A DNA stretch of 64,000 nucleotides. Source: Bradyrhizobium sp. WSM3983 (GTDB lineage Bacteria > Pseudomonadota > Alphaproteobacteria > Rhizobiales > Xanthobacteraceae). Below, one piece after another: positions 39,345 to 48,113 of the stretch; position 1 is the stretch's first letter, and the number at the start of each line of letters is the position of its first letter. The DNA is taken from NCBI RefSeq assembly GCF_000473045.1, contig NZ_AXAY01000022.1, positions 1 through 64,000 on the forward strand, given 5' to 3'. Below the pieces are notes generated by a model. It saw only the letters and a list, made by a program, of their open reading frames with translations. It did not search any database and was not told where the DNA came from. The translations under genes were made by a program, and so were the position numbers.

Positions 39345-40601
39345 ATGAGCCGCCTCGTGATGAAATTCGGCGGCACATCCGTCGCCAATATCGACCGTAT
39401 CCGCAACGTCGCACGCCATGTGAAGCGTGAGGTCGACGCCGGCCACGAGGTCGCCGTGGTCGTCTCGGCGATGTCGGGCAAGACCAACGAACTGGTGGCC
39501 TGGTGCACCGAGGCCTCGCCGATGCACGACGCGCGCGAATACGACGCCGTCGTCGCCTCCGGCGAACAGGTGACCTCGGGCTTGCTGGCCATCGTGCTCC
39601 AGGGCATGGGTATCCAGGCCCGCTCCTGGCAGGGCTGGCAGATCCCGATCAAGACCAGCGACGCCCATGCCTCGGCCCGGATCGAGGACATCGACGGCAG
39701 CGAGATCGTTACCCGCTTTAGGGATCGCAAGGAGGTCGCGGTCATCGCCGGCTTCCAGGGCATCGATCCCAAGGCCAACCGCATCACCACGCTCGGCCGC
39801 GGCGGTTCCGATACCTCGGCCGTGGCGATCGCGGCCGCCGTCAAGGCCGACCGCTGCGACATCTACACCGACGTCGACGGCGTCTACACCACCGACCCGC
39901 GAATCGTGCCGAAGGCCAAAAGGCTCGACAAGATCGCGTTCGAAGACATGCTGGAACTGGCCTCCCAGGGCGCCAAAGTGCTCCAGGTGCGCTCGGTGGA
40001 ACTCGGCATGGTCCACAACATGCCGATCTTCGTCCGCTCGAGCTTCGACAAGCCCGAGGATATCGACCCGCATGCCAACCAGCCGCCCGGTACGCTGATC
40101 TGCGGCGAGGAGGAGATCATGGAAAGCCACGTCGTCACCGGCATCGCCTTTTCAAAGGACGAGGCCCAGATCTCGGTGCGCCAGATCGAGGACAAGCCCG
40201 GCGTGGCCGCGTCGATCTTCGGCCCGCTCGCGGATGCCAATATCAACGTCGACATGATCGTTCAGAACGTTTCCGAAGACGGCAAGACCACCGACCTCAC
40301 CTTTACGGTGCCGGCGGCCGACTACAACCGCGCCAAGGACACGATTACCGCCGCCAAGGCCACGATCGGCTATGCCCGGCTTGATACCGCGACCGACGTC
40401 GCCAAGATCTCGGTGATCGGCAGCGGCATGCGCAGCCATGCCGGCGTCGCCGCCCAGGCGTTTTCGGCGCTCGCCGGACGAAATATCAATATCCGGGCCA
40501 TTACAACCTCCGAGATCAAATTCTCGGTTTTGATCGACACCGCCTATACCGAGCTTGCGGTGCGCACCCTGCATACGCTCTACGGCCTCGATCAGACTTA
40601 G
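39345..40601 (+). CDS. lysC: Aspartate kinase
   Basis: LysC phosphorylates aspartate, the first step of the Lys/Thr/Met pathway. The 418-residue protein has KFGGTSVANIDRIRNVA at the N-terminus (ATP/aspartate site), ITTLGRGGSDTSAVA, and two C-terminal ACT domains (about residues 265-418) for allosteric inhibition. There is a standard ATG after a short AT-rich leader. It is followed by a strong hairpin and then ptsP. Confidence 0.97.
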   Translation: MSRLVMKFGGTSVANIDRIRNVARHVKREVDAGHEVAVVVSAMSGKTNELVAWCTEASPMHDAREYDAVVASGEQVTSGLLAIVLQGMGIQARSWQGWQIPIKTSDAHASARIEDIDGSEIVTRFRDRKEVAVIAGFQGIDPKANRITTLGRGGSDTSAVAIAAAVKADRCDIYTDVDGVYTTDPRIVPKAKRLDKIAFEDMLELASQGAKVLQVRSVELGMVHNMPIFVRSSFDKPEDIDPHANQPPGTLICGEEEIMESHVVTGIAFSKDEAQISVRQIEDKPGVAASIFGPLADANINVDMIVQNVSEDGKTTDLTFTVPAADYNRAKDTITAAKATIGYARLDTATDVAKISVIGSGMRSHAGVAAQAFSALAGRNINIRAITTSEIKFSVLIDTAYTELAVRTLHTLYGLDQT

Positions 40602-40627
40602 ACTAATTTTCTCTTAGCGGTCGCAGC

Positions 40628-40657
40628 AAACGCGAAGGTGTACACACCTTCGCGTTT
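40628..40657. terminator. Strong 30-bp hairpin downstream of lysC
   Basis: A 14-bp perfect stem aaacgcgaaggtgt / acaccttcgcgttt with a 2-base loop lies 27 bp after the lysC stop codon. A T-tract follows loosely (ggcaggcgttttgcttgg), so intrinsic termination of lysC is plausible. The remaining bases to 40889 have no gene and must carry the ptsP promoter. Confidence 0.7.
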
Positions 40658-40889
40658 GGCAGGCGTTTTGCTTGGCAAAACAAGCCTCAATTCGCTATAC
40701 GGCGAACAGGGTGGGCTGCCGCAGACTGTGTCCCAGTTCAGGCGGCGCTGATTCGGCGCAAGCGCGAAATCTCGAGTAGATTTGGGTTTGTGCCTGCGCC
40801 GGACAAACAATTTGGTTGTTTTTCTGGAATTTTAGGCCAGCCGCCGGCCAATATCGCCGGGTCGGGCAGACGGAGGAGATTGACGGTTC

Positions 40890-43157
40890 ATGCGGAGCGC
40901 GTCGGGAGGTCCCCGCGTCTTGTTGAGACGGCTCCGCGAAACCATGGCGGAGCAGGTCTCGGCCCAGGAGCGGCTGGACAAGATCGTGGTGCTGATCGCC
41001 GCCAACATGGTGGCCGAGGTGTGCTCGGTCTATGTGCTGCGCATCGACAACACCCTCGAGCTCTACGCCACCGAAGGCCTCAACCGCGAGGCCGTGCACC
41101 ATACCGTGCTGAGCGCCCATGAGGGCCTGGTCGGCCTCGTCGCCAGCGAGGCGACGCCGCTCAACCTGAACGACGCCCAGAGCCACCCGGCTTTCTCGTT
41201 CCGCCCCGAGACTGGTGAAGAAATCTACCACTCCTTCCTCGGCGTGCCGATCCTGCGCGCCGGCAACACGCTCGGCGTGCTGGTGGTGCAGAACCGCGCC
41301 AAGCGCACTTATGTCGAGGAGGAACTCGAGGCGCTGCAGACCACCGCCATGGTGCTGGCCGAGCTGATCGCGTCGGGCGAATTATCCGCGCTCGCCCAGC
41401 CCGGCCTGGAGCCTGCCGCGCGCCATTCCACCCAGAAGGCCGGCGCGATCCTCTCGGAAGGCATCGCGCTCGGCCACGTCGTGCTGCACGAGCCGCGCGT
41501 CGTCATCAAGGACTACATCGCCGAGGATCTGCCGAAGGAGATCAAGCGGCTCGACACCGCGCTCGCCAAGCTGCGCTCGGATCTCGATCGCATGCTGGAG
41601 CGCGGCGACGTCGCCGAGGGCGGCGAGCACCGCGACGTGCTCGAAGCCTACCGCATGTTCGCCAACGACCAGGGCTGGTCGCACAAGCTGCACGAGGCGG
41701 TCGCCACCGGCCTCACGGCGGAAGCCGCCGTCGAGCGCGTCCAGTCCGACACCCGCGCCCGCATGCTGCGCGTGACCGATCCTTATCTGCGCGACCGGCT
41801 GCACGATCTCGAGGACCTCGGCTACCGCCTGATGCGGCAGCTGGTCGGCCAGGACCATGCGCCCTCGCGCGAGCAGATGCCCGACAACGCCATCGTCATC
41901 GCGCGCGCGATGGGACCGGCGGCGCTGCTCGACTACGACCGCAAGCGCCTGCGCGGCATCGTGCTGGAGGAAGGCACCGCCAACTCCCACGTCTCGATCG
42001 TGGCGCGTGCGCTCGGCATTCCCGCCGTCGGCGAAGTGCCGAACGCGCCCGGCATCGCCGACCCCGGCGACGCCATCATCGTCGACGGCACCTCGGGCGC
42101 GATCTATGTGCGGCCCTCGCAGGAAGTCGAGGCCGCCTATGCCGAGCGTGTGCGCTTCCGCGCCCGCCGCCAGGCGCAGTATCTGGCACTGCGTGACCGC
42201 CCTTGCGTCACCAAGGACGGCCAGAAGGTCGAACTCCTGATCAATGCGGGCCTTGCCATCGACCTGCCGCATATCGAGGACACCGGCAGCGCCGGCATCG
42301 GCCTGTTCCGCACCGAGCTGCAATTCATGGTTGGCCAGAGCCTGCCGCGCACCAGCGACCAGCTCGCGCTCTACCGCGCCGTGCTGGATGCCGCGGGCCA
42401 GAAGCCCGTCACCTTCCGCACCCTCGACATCGGCGGCGACAAGGCGCTGCCCTATATGGAGACGGTGATCGAGGAGAATCCCGCGCTCGGCTGGCGCGCG
42501 ATCCGGCTCGGGCTCGACCGTCCCGGCCTGTTGCGCGGCCAGATCCGTGCGCTGCTCCGCGCCGGCGGCGGCCGTGCGCTACGCATCATGTTCCCGATGA
42601 TCTCGGAGGTCGCCGAGTTCGATTCGGCCAAGGCGTTGGTCGAGCGCGAGCTGACTTATCTGCGTCAGCACGGCCATACGCTGCCGGAGCGCATCGACAT
42701 CGGCACCATGGTCGAGGTGCCGGCGCTGCTCTATCAGATGGACGAGCTTCTGAAGAAGGTCGACTTCATCTCGGTCGGCTCCAACGATCTGTTCCAGTTC
42801 CTGTTCGCGGTCGATCGCGGCAATGCCAAGGTCTCCGAACGTTTCGACACGATGTCGACGCCGATCCTGCGCGCGCTGCGCGACATCGCGCAAAAATCGC
42901 AGGCCGCGAAGAAATCGCTGTCGCTGTGCGGCGAGATGGCCTCGAAGCCGATCGGCGCGCTGGCGCTGATCGCGATGGGCTATCGCTCGCTGTCGCTGTC
43001 GGCGACCGCGCTCGGCCCGGTCAAGGCGATGGTGATCGATCTCGACGCCAAGAAGGCCGAAGCGATGCTCGGCCCGCTGCTGGATGCGCCTGCGGGGAGC
43101 GTCTCGATCCGGCAGAAGCTGACGGAATTTGCCGAGGCCGAAGGCCTGGCGTTGTAG
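40890..43157 (+). CDS. ptsP: Phosphoenolpyruvate-protein phosphotransferase PtsP (EI-Ntr) with GAF domain
   Basis: PtsP starts the nitrogen PTS phosphorelay (PtsP-NPr-PtsN), which signals nitrogen, carbon and potassium status. The 755 residues hold an N-terminal GAF domain (about residues 20-165), the EI N-domain with the phospho-His site GTANSHVSIVARALG, and the PEP-binding barrel with FRTLDIGGDKALPYME, SVGSNDLFQF and the acid/base Cys in SLCGEMASKP. The start codon is ATG at 40890. It is followed by prfA at 57 bp, the usual order in Rhizobiales. Confidence 0.95.
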   Translation: MRSASGGPRVLLRRLRETMAEQVSAQERLDKIVVLIAANMVAEVCSVYVLRIDNTLELYATEGLNREAVHHTVLSAHEGLVGLVASEATPLNLNDAQSHPAFSFRPETGEEIYHSFLGVPILRAGNTLGVLVVQNRAKRTYVEEELEALQTTAMVLAELIASGELSALAQPGLEPAARHSTQKAGAILSEGIALGHVVLHEPRVVIKDYIAEDLPKEIKRLDTALAKLRSDLDRMLERGDVAEGGEHRDVLEAYRMFANDQGWSHKLHEAVATGLTAEAAVERVQSDTRARMLRVTDPYLRDRLHDLEDLGYRLMRQLVGQDHAPSREQMPDNAIVIARAMGPAALLDYDRKRLRGIVLEEGTANSHVSIVARALGIPAVGEVPNAPGIADPGDAIIVDGTSGAIYVRPSQEVEAAYAERVRFRARRQAQYLALRDRPCVTKDGQKVELLINAGLAIDLPHIEDTGSAGIGLFRTELQFMVGQSLPRTSDQLALYRAVLDAAGQKPVTFRTLDIGGDKALPYMETVIEENPALGWRAIRLGLDRPGLLRGQIRALLRAGGGRALRIMFPMISEVAEFDSAKALVERELTYLRQHGHTLPERIDIGTMVEVPALLYQMDELLKKVDFISVGSNDLFQFLFAVDRGNAKVSERFDTMSTPILRALRDIAQKSQAAKKSLSLCGEMASKPIGALALIAMGYRSLSLSATALGPVKAMVIDLDAKKAEAMLGPLLDAPAGSVSIRQKLTEFAEAEGLAL

Positions 43158-43214
43158 CGGGCCTGCCGCTCGTCTTTGCCGCCTCGCCTCCCTCCGCCTT
43201 TTGAGACCAAACCG

Positions 43215-44300
43215 ATGTCGTCACTCCCTGAAGCCAAACTGGACGTCCTGCTCGCGCATCACGCCTCGCTCGAAGCCGAATCGCTGGGACAACTCTCCTC
43301 CGAGCGCTACGTGCAGGTCACGCGCGAGCTCGCCGAGATCAACCCGCTGATCGAGGCGGTGAAGACTTATCGTGCCGCCGTGAAGGAGCTCGCCGACACC
43401 GAGGCGCTGATCGCCGATCCGGCGACCGACGCCGAGATGCGCAGCATGGCGGAAGCCGAGCGCGACGAGCTCAATCCGAAGATCGAGGATCTCGTCCAGA
43501 AGATTCGCGTGGCGCTGCTGCCCAAGGACGCCATGGACGACCGCAACGTCGTGCTGGAAATCCGCGCCGGCACCGGCGGCGACGAAGCCTCGCTATTCGC
43601 CGGCGATCTGTTCCGGATGTACGAGCGCTTTGCGAGCTTGCAGGGCTGGAAGGTCGAGGTGATCTCGGCGAGCGAGGGCACGGTCGGGGGCTTCAAGGAA
43701 ATCATCGCGGAAGTTCAGGGCCGGGGTGCGTTCTCGAAGCTGAAATTCGAATCCGGCGTGCATCGGGTGCAGCGCGTGCCTGACACCGAGACGCAGGGGC
43801 GCATCCATACATCGGCCGCCACCGTCGCCGTGATGCCGGAGGTCGAGGAGGTCGACGTCGAGATCAAGAACGACGATCTGCGGATCGAGACCATGCGCGC
43901 GCAAGGCGCGGGCGGCCAGCACGTCAACAAGACGGAATCGGCGATTCGTATCACCCACATCCCGACCGGCATCGTGGTGATGATGCAGGACAGCCGCTCG
44001 CAGCACAAGAACCGCGCCTCCGCCATGAACATCCTGCGCTCGCGCATCTATGACGCCGAACAGCAGCGCGTCGATGCCGCGCGCTCGGCCGAGCGCAAGG
44101 AGAAGGTCGGCTCCGGCGACCGCAGCGAGCGCATCCGTACCTATAATTTCCCACAAGGCCGCGTCACCGACCACCGCATCAATCTGACGCTCTACAAGCT
44201 GCCGCAGGTGATCGCCGGCGAAGCGCTCGGCGAATTGACCGATGCGCTGACGACCGAGCACCAGGCCGCACAGCTCGCCGCGCAGGGCGCGGCGGCGTAA
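43215..44300 (+). CDS. prfA: Peptide chain release factor 1
   Basis: RF1 releases polypeptides at UAA/UAG codons. The 361-residue protein has the GGQ motif in [19 protein letters not shown] (about residue 235), the class I PxT-type codon-recognition region in domain 2, and the C-terminal [18 protein letters not shown]. The start [13 protein letters not shown] is preferred to an upstream ATG. In most Alphaproteobacteria prmC, the methyltransferase that modifies GGQ, follows directly; here it lies about 6.8 kb further on. Confidence 0.97.
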   Translation: MSSLPEAKLDVLLAHHASLEAESLGQLSSERYVQVTRELAEINPLIEAVKTYRAAVKELADTEALIADPATDAEMRSMAEAERDELNPKIEDLVQKIRVALLPKDAMDDRNVVLEIRAGTGGDEASLFAGDLFRMYERFASLQGWKVEVISASEGTVGGFKEIIAEVQGRGAFSKLKFESGVHRVQRVPDTETQGRIHTSAATVAVMPEVEEVDVEIKNDDLRIETMRAQGAGGQHVNKTESAIRITHIPTGIVVMMQDSRSQHKNRASAMNILRSRIYDAEQQRVDAARSAERKEKVGSGDRSERIRTYNFPQGRVTDHRINLTLYKLPQVIAGEALGELTDALTTEHQAAQLAAQGAAA

Positions 44301-44322
44301 GTGGCCGCGCCTGACACGGCGC

Positions 44323-44817
44323 TCAGGCTTCGCTTGAGGCGCGGAATGACTTCAAGAGCCGGCTCAACGCCGGGCTCGCAGCGCGGCGAAGTTCTTCAAG
44401 GTTCTTCCGCGAGAGCGCCTGGAGCTTCTGCTCACCCTTCTTCGTCAGCTTGAGATGAACACGCCGGGCGTCGTCGGGGTCGGCAACGCGACTGACCAGC
44501 CCGAGCTTCGCGAGCCGGTTCATCAGCTCAACAGCGGAGTGAGGTCGGATCAGCAGGAACTTGGCGACGTCGCCGACTGTTGCGGGGCCTGGACGGACAA
44601 AACCCTTGATGCCCAACAGCGCCTGATGCTGCGTCGGCGTCAAGCCCTGCTGTGCTGCGGCCGCCTCGCTGAAGGCCAGAAAGTTCCGGATTTGATAGCG
44701 GAATTGCGCCAGCGCGGCATAGTCGGAGTCACGCATCGTGCGGCTATTTGAACGCTGGGCCGGCATCGCCGCCGCGGACCGCCGCGCCTTCTTTGCCTGA
44801 ACCATGCCTTGAACCAT
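44323..44817 (-). CDS. MarR family transcriptional regulator
   Basis: This winged-helix regulator of about 165 residues is convergent with prfA. The core is TVGDVAKFLLIRPHSAVELMNRLAKLGLVSRV plus the wing DPDDARRVHLKLT. The N-terminus is uncertain: two tandem 12-bp copies of atggttcaaggc (44806-44817 region) give starts at 44817 and 44805, and MRDSDYAAL at 44736 is also possible. Linkage to the liv operon at 45798 suggests a regulatory tie, but an alpha-CTD-like gene lies between. Confidence 0.8.
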   Translation of the reverse strand: MVQGMVQAKKARRSAAAMPAQRSNSRTMRDSDYAALAQFRYQIRNFLAFSEAAAAQQGLTPTQHQALLGIKGFVRPGPATVGDVAKFLLIRPHSAVELMNRLAKLGLVSRVADPDDARRVHLKLTKKGEQKLQALSRKNLEELRRAASPALSRLLKSFRASSEA

Positions 44818-44931
44818 GCCTTGCCGCCTTCGAGCTTGCCACCCGGCGACGCGGGCAGCCCAGCCAAAAGTAGCAAGCAGCAGCGGCCGGACCAACCGGC
44901 CGGGACTTCGGATACACAGCTATCCGGCCGC

Positions 44932-45579
44932 CTATTCGAAGCTGGACAGCAGGATTTTCACCAGAATGACCTGAAACGCGATCGGGATGCGGACGCTCTT
45001 CCGCCGGATCGATCGCTGCAGCGCACCGGCGATCTCCGCACTGGTCAAGGCGCCGGCCGATGCGTTCGCAATCAGCTCCGCCCACATCTGCGACAGCGAG
45101 CCGCCGGGCGGAAGCACCGGCTTGATGGTCACACCGCAACCCTGCGCCCAGTCGACGATCTCCCGCATCGTATGCGGCCCGCAGTTGCGGGCGGTCGCCA
45201 GGCGCTCGGCGGTCAACACGCGCAGCAGCTCGCGCGAGGGCGACCAAGTCCCCATCGGCGGCTGCTCGCCGGTGAGCTCGACCGCGAGCTCCTTCAGGAC
45301 ATTCTGGGCCCGCACGCTCAGTCTCTTCATCGGCACCGGAGCGCACTTGGCCTGAACGGCGCCGACGGCCGGTCCGCGCTCGCCGGCCGGCCGATTGCGC
45401 GACTCGGGCGTGCGGGAGGCCTCGCCGGACTGCGGCGTCGCGCGCTGGTCGTCGCCCTCCGCGGGCCACGCCACCTCAGGCCGCTCCGCCTGCTGCGGCC
45501 ATGATCGTCGCTTCCGGACACCTGCCACTGTCGCCTGCCGCGCTATCTCTCTCGCCGAACCCGCCGGCCTCGTACTCAC
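44932..45579 (-). CDS. Free-standing RNA polymerase alpha-CTD-like protein
   Basis: This 215-residue product (GTG start at 45579) is divergent from the second liv operon. Residues 84-152 resemble the helix-hairpin-helix of RNA polymerase alpha-subunit C-terminal domains: MKRLSVRAQNVLK matches the alpha-CTD opening (Arg90 and Asn93 at the DNA-contact positions of E. coli R265 and N268), and LATARNCGPHTMREI matches the LLKxRNxGxKSLxEI element. There is no alpha N-terminal (assembly) domain, so it is not RpoA. Residues 1-83 are Arg/Pro/Ala-rich and probably disordered; a later start at Met84 (45330) would keep the domain. Function is unknown; DNA binding is inferred. Confidence 0.65.
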   Translation of the reverse strand: MSTRPAGSAREIARQATVAGVRKRRSWPQQAERPEVAWPAEGDDQRATPQSGEASRTPESRNRPAGERGPAVGAVQAKCAPVPMKRLSVRAQNVLKELAVELTGEQPPMGTWSPSRELLRVLTAERLATARNCGPHTMREIVDWAQGCGVTIKPVLPPGGSLSQMWAELIANASAGALTSAEIAGALQRSIRRKSVRIPIAFQVILVKILLSSFE

Positions 45580-45591
45580 AAAGACTAATAT

Positions 45592-45608
45592 ATATCGTGA
45601 TCCGATAT
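45592..45608. promoter_or_regulatory. Palindrome ATATCG-N5-CGATAT in a divergent promoter
   Basis: A perfect 6+6 bp inverted repeat with spacer tgatc lies 12 bp upstream of the alpha-CTD-like gene start and about 190 bp before the second liv operon. The surrounding 45580-45660 sequence is AT-rich compared with its neighbours. It looks like a dimer-binding operator; the cognate regulator (adjacent MarR, alpha-CTD-like protein or another) is not known. Confidence 0.6.
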
Positions 45609-45797
45609 GTTTTCACGACATAATTTTCGTCGTTCGACCAAAGGCGAAATTGACAGAAGGCCTTCACAAGCAATGCTTACGTCCAAGAGCTACACGCGGA
45701 TGTGACGTGCCCGGCGCGGGCAGGCCTTTAAGGCCGGCCGCCGCCGGACGAGTCGTGTTTTGCCTGCAAACAAGAACGATGTTCGGAGGAAACGACC

Positions 45798-47132
45798 ATG
45801 ACTGACGATCTCATCCGCCGCGGCCTCTCGCGCCGTGGCCTGCTCCAGACCACAGCGGGCCTCATCGGCGGCTCGGTGCTGCCGGCGATGCCGGCGTTTG
45901 CCGAGGACAAGCCCGCGATCGGCTCCTATCCCGCGGGCGTGTCGGGTTCCACCGCCTTCATCGGAATCTCCGTGCCGCGCACCGGCACCTATGCCGTGCA
46001 GGGCGAGGACGAGCTCAAGGGCTACCAGCTTGCGATCGAGCACATCAATGAAGGCCACGAGCTGATCAAGAAGATCTCGCCGAAAACCAGCAAGGGCGTG
46101 CTCGGCAAGGAGCTGAAATTCGGCGTCGCAGATTCCGCGGCCAAGCCGAACGAGGCGGTGCAGGCGCAACAGCGCTTCATCAGCGAGAACAAGGCGATCA
46201 TGATCACCGGCGGCACCTCGAGCGCGGTTGCGGTCGCGCTGAACAAGCTCGCCCAGCGCGAGCACGTGCTGTTCGTGTGCGGCATCTCGGGCTCGAACGA
46301 CACCACCGGCAAGGACTGTGTGCGCTATGGCGTGCGCCAAAACTTCTTCGGCCAGACCGCCGCGGCCGCGATCGGCCCGGTGATGGTGCGGGAGTTCGGC
46401 AAGGGCAAGAAGGCTGCGTATCTCACCCCGGACTACACCTACGGTCACACCGTGACCAAGTCGATGCAGGACTTCCTCGCGAGCGCCGGCTGGACCACCG
46501 TGACCAACCAGGTCGCCCCGCTCGGCGCGCCCGATTATTCCTCGTATCTGCTGAACGTCGCGAACTCCGGCGCCGACGTGCTCATCAACGTCAATTGGGG
46601 CCACGATGCCGTGCTCTCGACCCAGCAGGCCAAGCAGTTCGGCGTGCTCGACAAGATGAAGCTGGTCGTTCCCTACCAGGTGCCTTTCATCGCGCGCGAG
46701 ACCGGCGGCCTGATGCAGGGCGTCTACGCCGCGACCGACTATTGGTGGACGATCGAAGACAAGTTCCCGCTTGCCAAGATGTTCAACGAGGCCTTCGAGA
46801 AGAAGTACGGCTACAAGCCGGAATGGGGCGCCGAGAACGCCTATGTCAGCTTCGCGCACTGGGCCCATATGTGCGAGGAGGCCGGCAGCTTCAATCCGCC
46901 CGACGTGATCAAGGCCTATGAGAAGGGCGAAACGATCCCCTCCCTGGTCGGCGACGTGCATTACCGGCCCGAGGATCACCAGTGCATTCGCCCGGTGATC
47001 GTCGTGAAGGGCAAGCAGCAGAAGGACATGAAGAACAAGGAAGACTGGTACGACGTCGTGGAGATCGTCCCGGGTGAAGGCCTGATGCAGAAGCCGGACG
47101 CGTTCGGCTGCCATCTCGGCGACTACACCTGA
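45798..47132 (+). CDS. ABC transporter substrate-binding protein with Tat signal (second liv operon)
   Basis: This 444-residue type I binding protein has an unusual long signal, SRRGLLQTTAGLIGGSVLPAMPAFA, with twin arginine (residues 10-34). The mature domain starts near TAFIGISVPRTGTYAVQGEDELKGYQLAIEHIN. Later marks are TGGTSSAVAVALNKLAQREHVLFVCGISGSNDTTGKDC and DVLINVNWGHDAVLS. The best-fitting family is branched-chain amino acid or amide binding; the ligand is unknown. A ribosome site GGAGGAAACGACC precedes the ATG. A strong terminator separates it from livH. Confidence 0.9.
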   Translation: MTDDLIRRGLSRRGLLQTTAGLIGGSVLPAMPAFAEDKPAIGSYPAGVSGSTAFIGISVPRTGTYAVQGEDELKGYQLAIEHINEGHELIKKISPKTSKGVLGKELKFGVADSAAKPNEAVQAQQRFISENKAIMITGGTSSAVAVALNKLAQREHVLFVCGISGSNDTTGKDCVRYGVRQNFFGQTAAAAIGPVMVREFGKGKKAAYLTPDYTYGHTVTKSMQDFLASAGWTTVTNQVAPLGAPDYSSYLLNVANSGADVLINVNWGHDAVLSTQQAKQFGVLDKMKLVVPYQVPFIARETGGLMQGVYAATDYWWTIEDKFPLAKMFNEAFEKKYGYKPEWGAENAYVSFAHWAHMCEEAGSFNPPDVIKAYEKGETIPSLVGDVHYRPEDHQCIRPVIVVKGKQQKDMKNKEDWYDVVEIVPGEGLMQKPDAFGCHLGDYT

Positions 47133-47148
47133 GTCTGTGCTAACCCCT

Positions 47149-47193
47149 GTGACGCCGTAGGCCTTACTCTGGACCTGCGGCGTCACCTTTTTT
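47149..47193 (+). terminator. Intrinsic terminator between binding protein and livH
   Basis: The stem gtgacgccgtagg / cctgcggcgtcac (one bulge) is followed by cttttttt at 47187-47193, the strongest Rho-independent terminator in the window. It lies 17 bp after the binding-protein stop and 34 bp before livH. It probably makes most transcripts end after the binding protein and lets a minority read into the permease genes. Confidence 0.85.
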
Positions 47194-47226
47194 GACGCCA
47201 TCGCGCGTCACAACAGCGATCGTTGC

Positions 47227-48102
47227 ATGATTAGTTGGCCCAATCTCGTTTCGCAGCTTTTCAACGGGCTCGCGCTCGGCGCCCTGCTTGCGCTGATCAG
47301 CTCCGGCCTGACCATCATTTACGGCACGCTCGGCGTGCTCAACCTCGCGCATGGCGCGATGTTCATGATCGGCGGCTATGCCGGCTTCGTCACCTACCAG
47401 TACACCGAATCGTTCATCCTCGCCGTCATCGCGGGCTCACTGTTCGTGATGCTGCTCGGCGTCGTGATGGAGCGAACCATCATTCGCCATTTCTATCATC
47501 GCCCGCACGAGGACCAGCTGCTGGTCACCTTCGGGCTCGGCATCTGCTTCGTTGAGATCATCCGGCTGATCTTCTCCAGCCAGTCGCAGCTGGTGCCGCC
47601 GCCAGCGATATTCCAGGGCATCACCAATCTCGGCTTCATGTTCTATCCGACCTACCGCCTCGCCGTGGTCGGCATCGTCGCGATCGCGCTCGGCGCGCTG
47701 TTCATCATCCTCTACCGCACCCGGCTCGGCATGATCGTGCGCGCCGGCATCGAGGATTCGGTGATGGTCGATTCGCTCGGCATCAACGTCTACCGCGTCT
47801 TCATGGTCGTGTTCGGCATCGGCGCAATGGCCGCCGGCTTTGCCGGCATCGTCAACGCGCCGGTGGTCTCGCTGACACCGGGCATCGGTGACGACATCCT
47901 GGTCCAGACCTTCGTGGTGGTGGTGATCGGCGGCGTCGGCTCGTTCCCCGGCGCGATCCTCGGCGGCCTGATCGCCGGCGAGATCATCAGCGTCACCTCC
48001 ATGTTCAACCCCGGCTATGCCTATGTGATGCTGTTTGCGGCGATGACGCTCGTGCTCGTGGTGCGACCGCATGGCCTGCTCGGCGTCCAGGGCCGCGAAT
48101 AA
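47227..48102 (+). CDS. ABC transporter permease, LivH type
   Basis: This 291-residue permease has about eight membrane segments. Diagnostic sequences are SSGLTIIYGTLGVLNLAHGAMFMIGGY and the cytoplasmic loop TRLGMIVRAGIEDSVMVDSLGI. The start is ATG at 47227. It follows the terminator at 47149 and precedes the LivM-LivG fusion by 11 bp, so the permease and ATPase genes form one transcription unit. Confidence 0.92.
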   Translation: MISWPNLVSQLFNGLALGALLALISSGLTIIYGTLGVLNLAHGAMFMIGGYAGFVTYQYTESFILAVIAGSLFVMLLGVVMERTIIRHFYHRPHEDQLLVTFGLGICFVEIIRLIFSSQSQLVPPPAIFQGITNLGFMFYPTYRLAVVGIVAIALGALFIILYRTRLGMIVRAGIEDSVMVDSLGINVYRVFMVVFGIGAMAAGFAGIVNAPVVSLTPGIGDDILVQTFVVVVIGGVGSFPGAILGGLIAGEIISVTSMFNPGYAYVMLFAAMTLVLVVRPHGLLGVQGRE

Positions 48103-48113
48103 GTGAATCCCTG

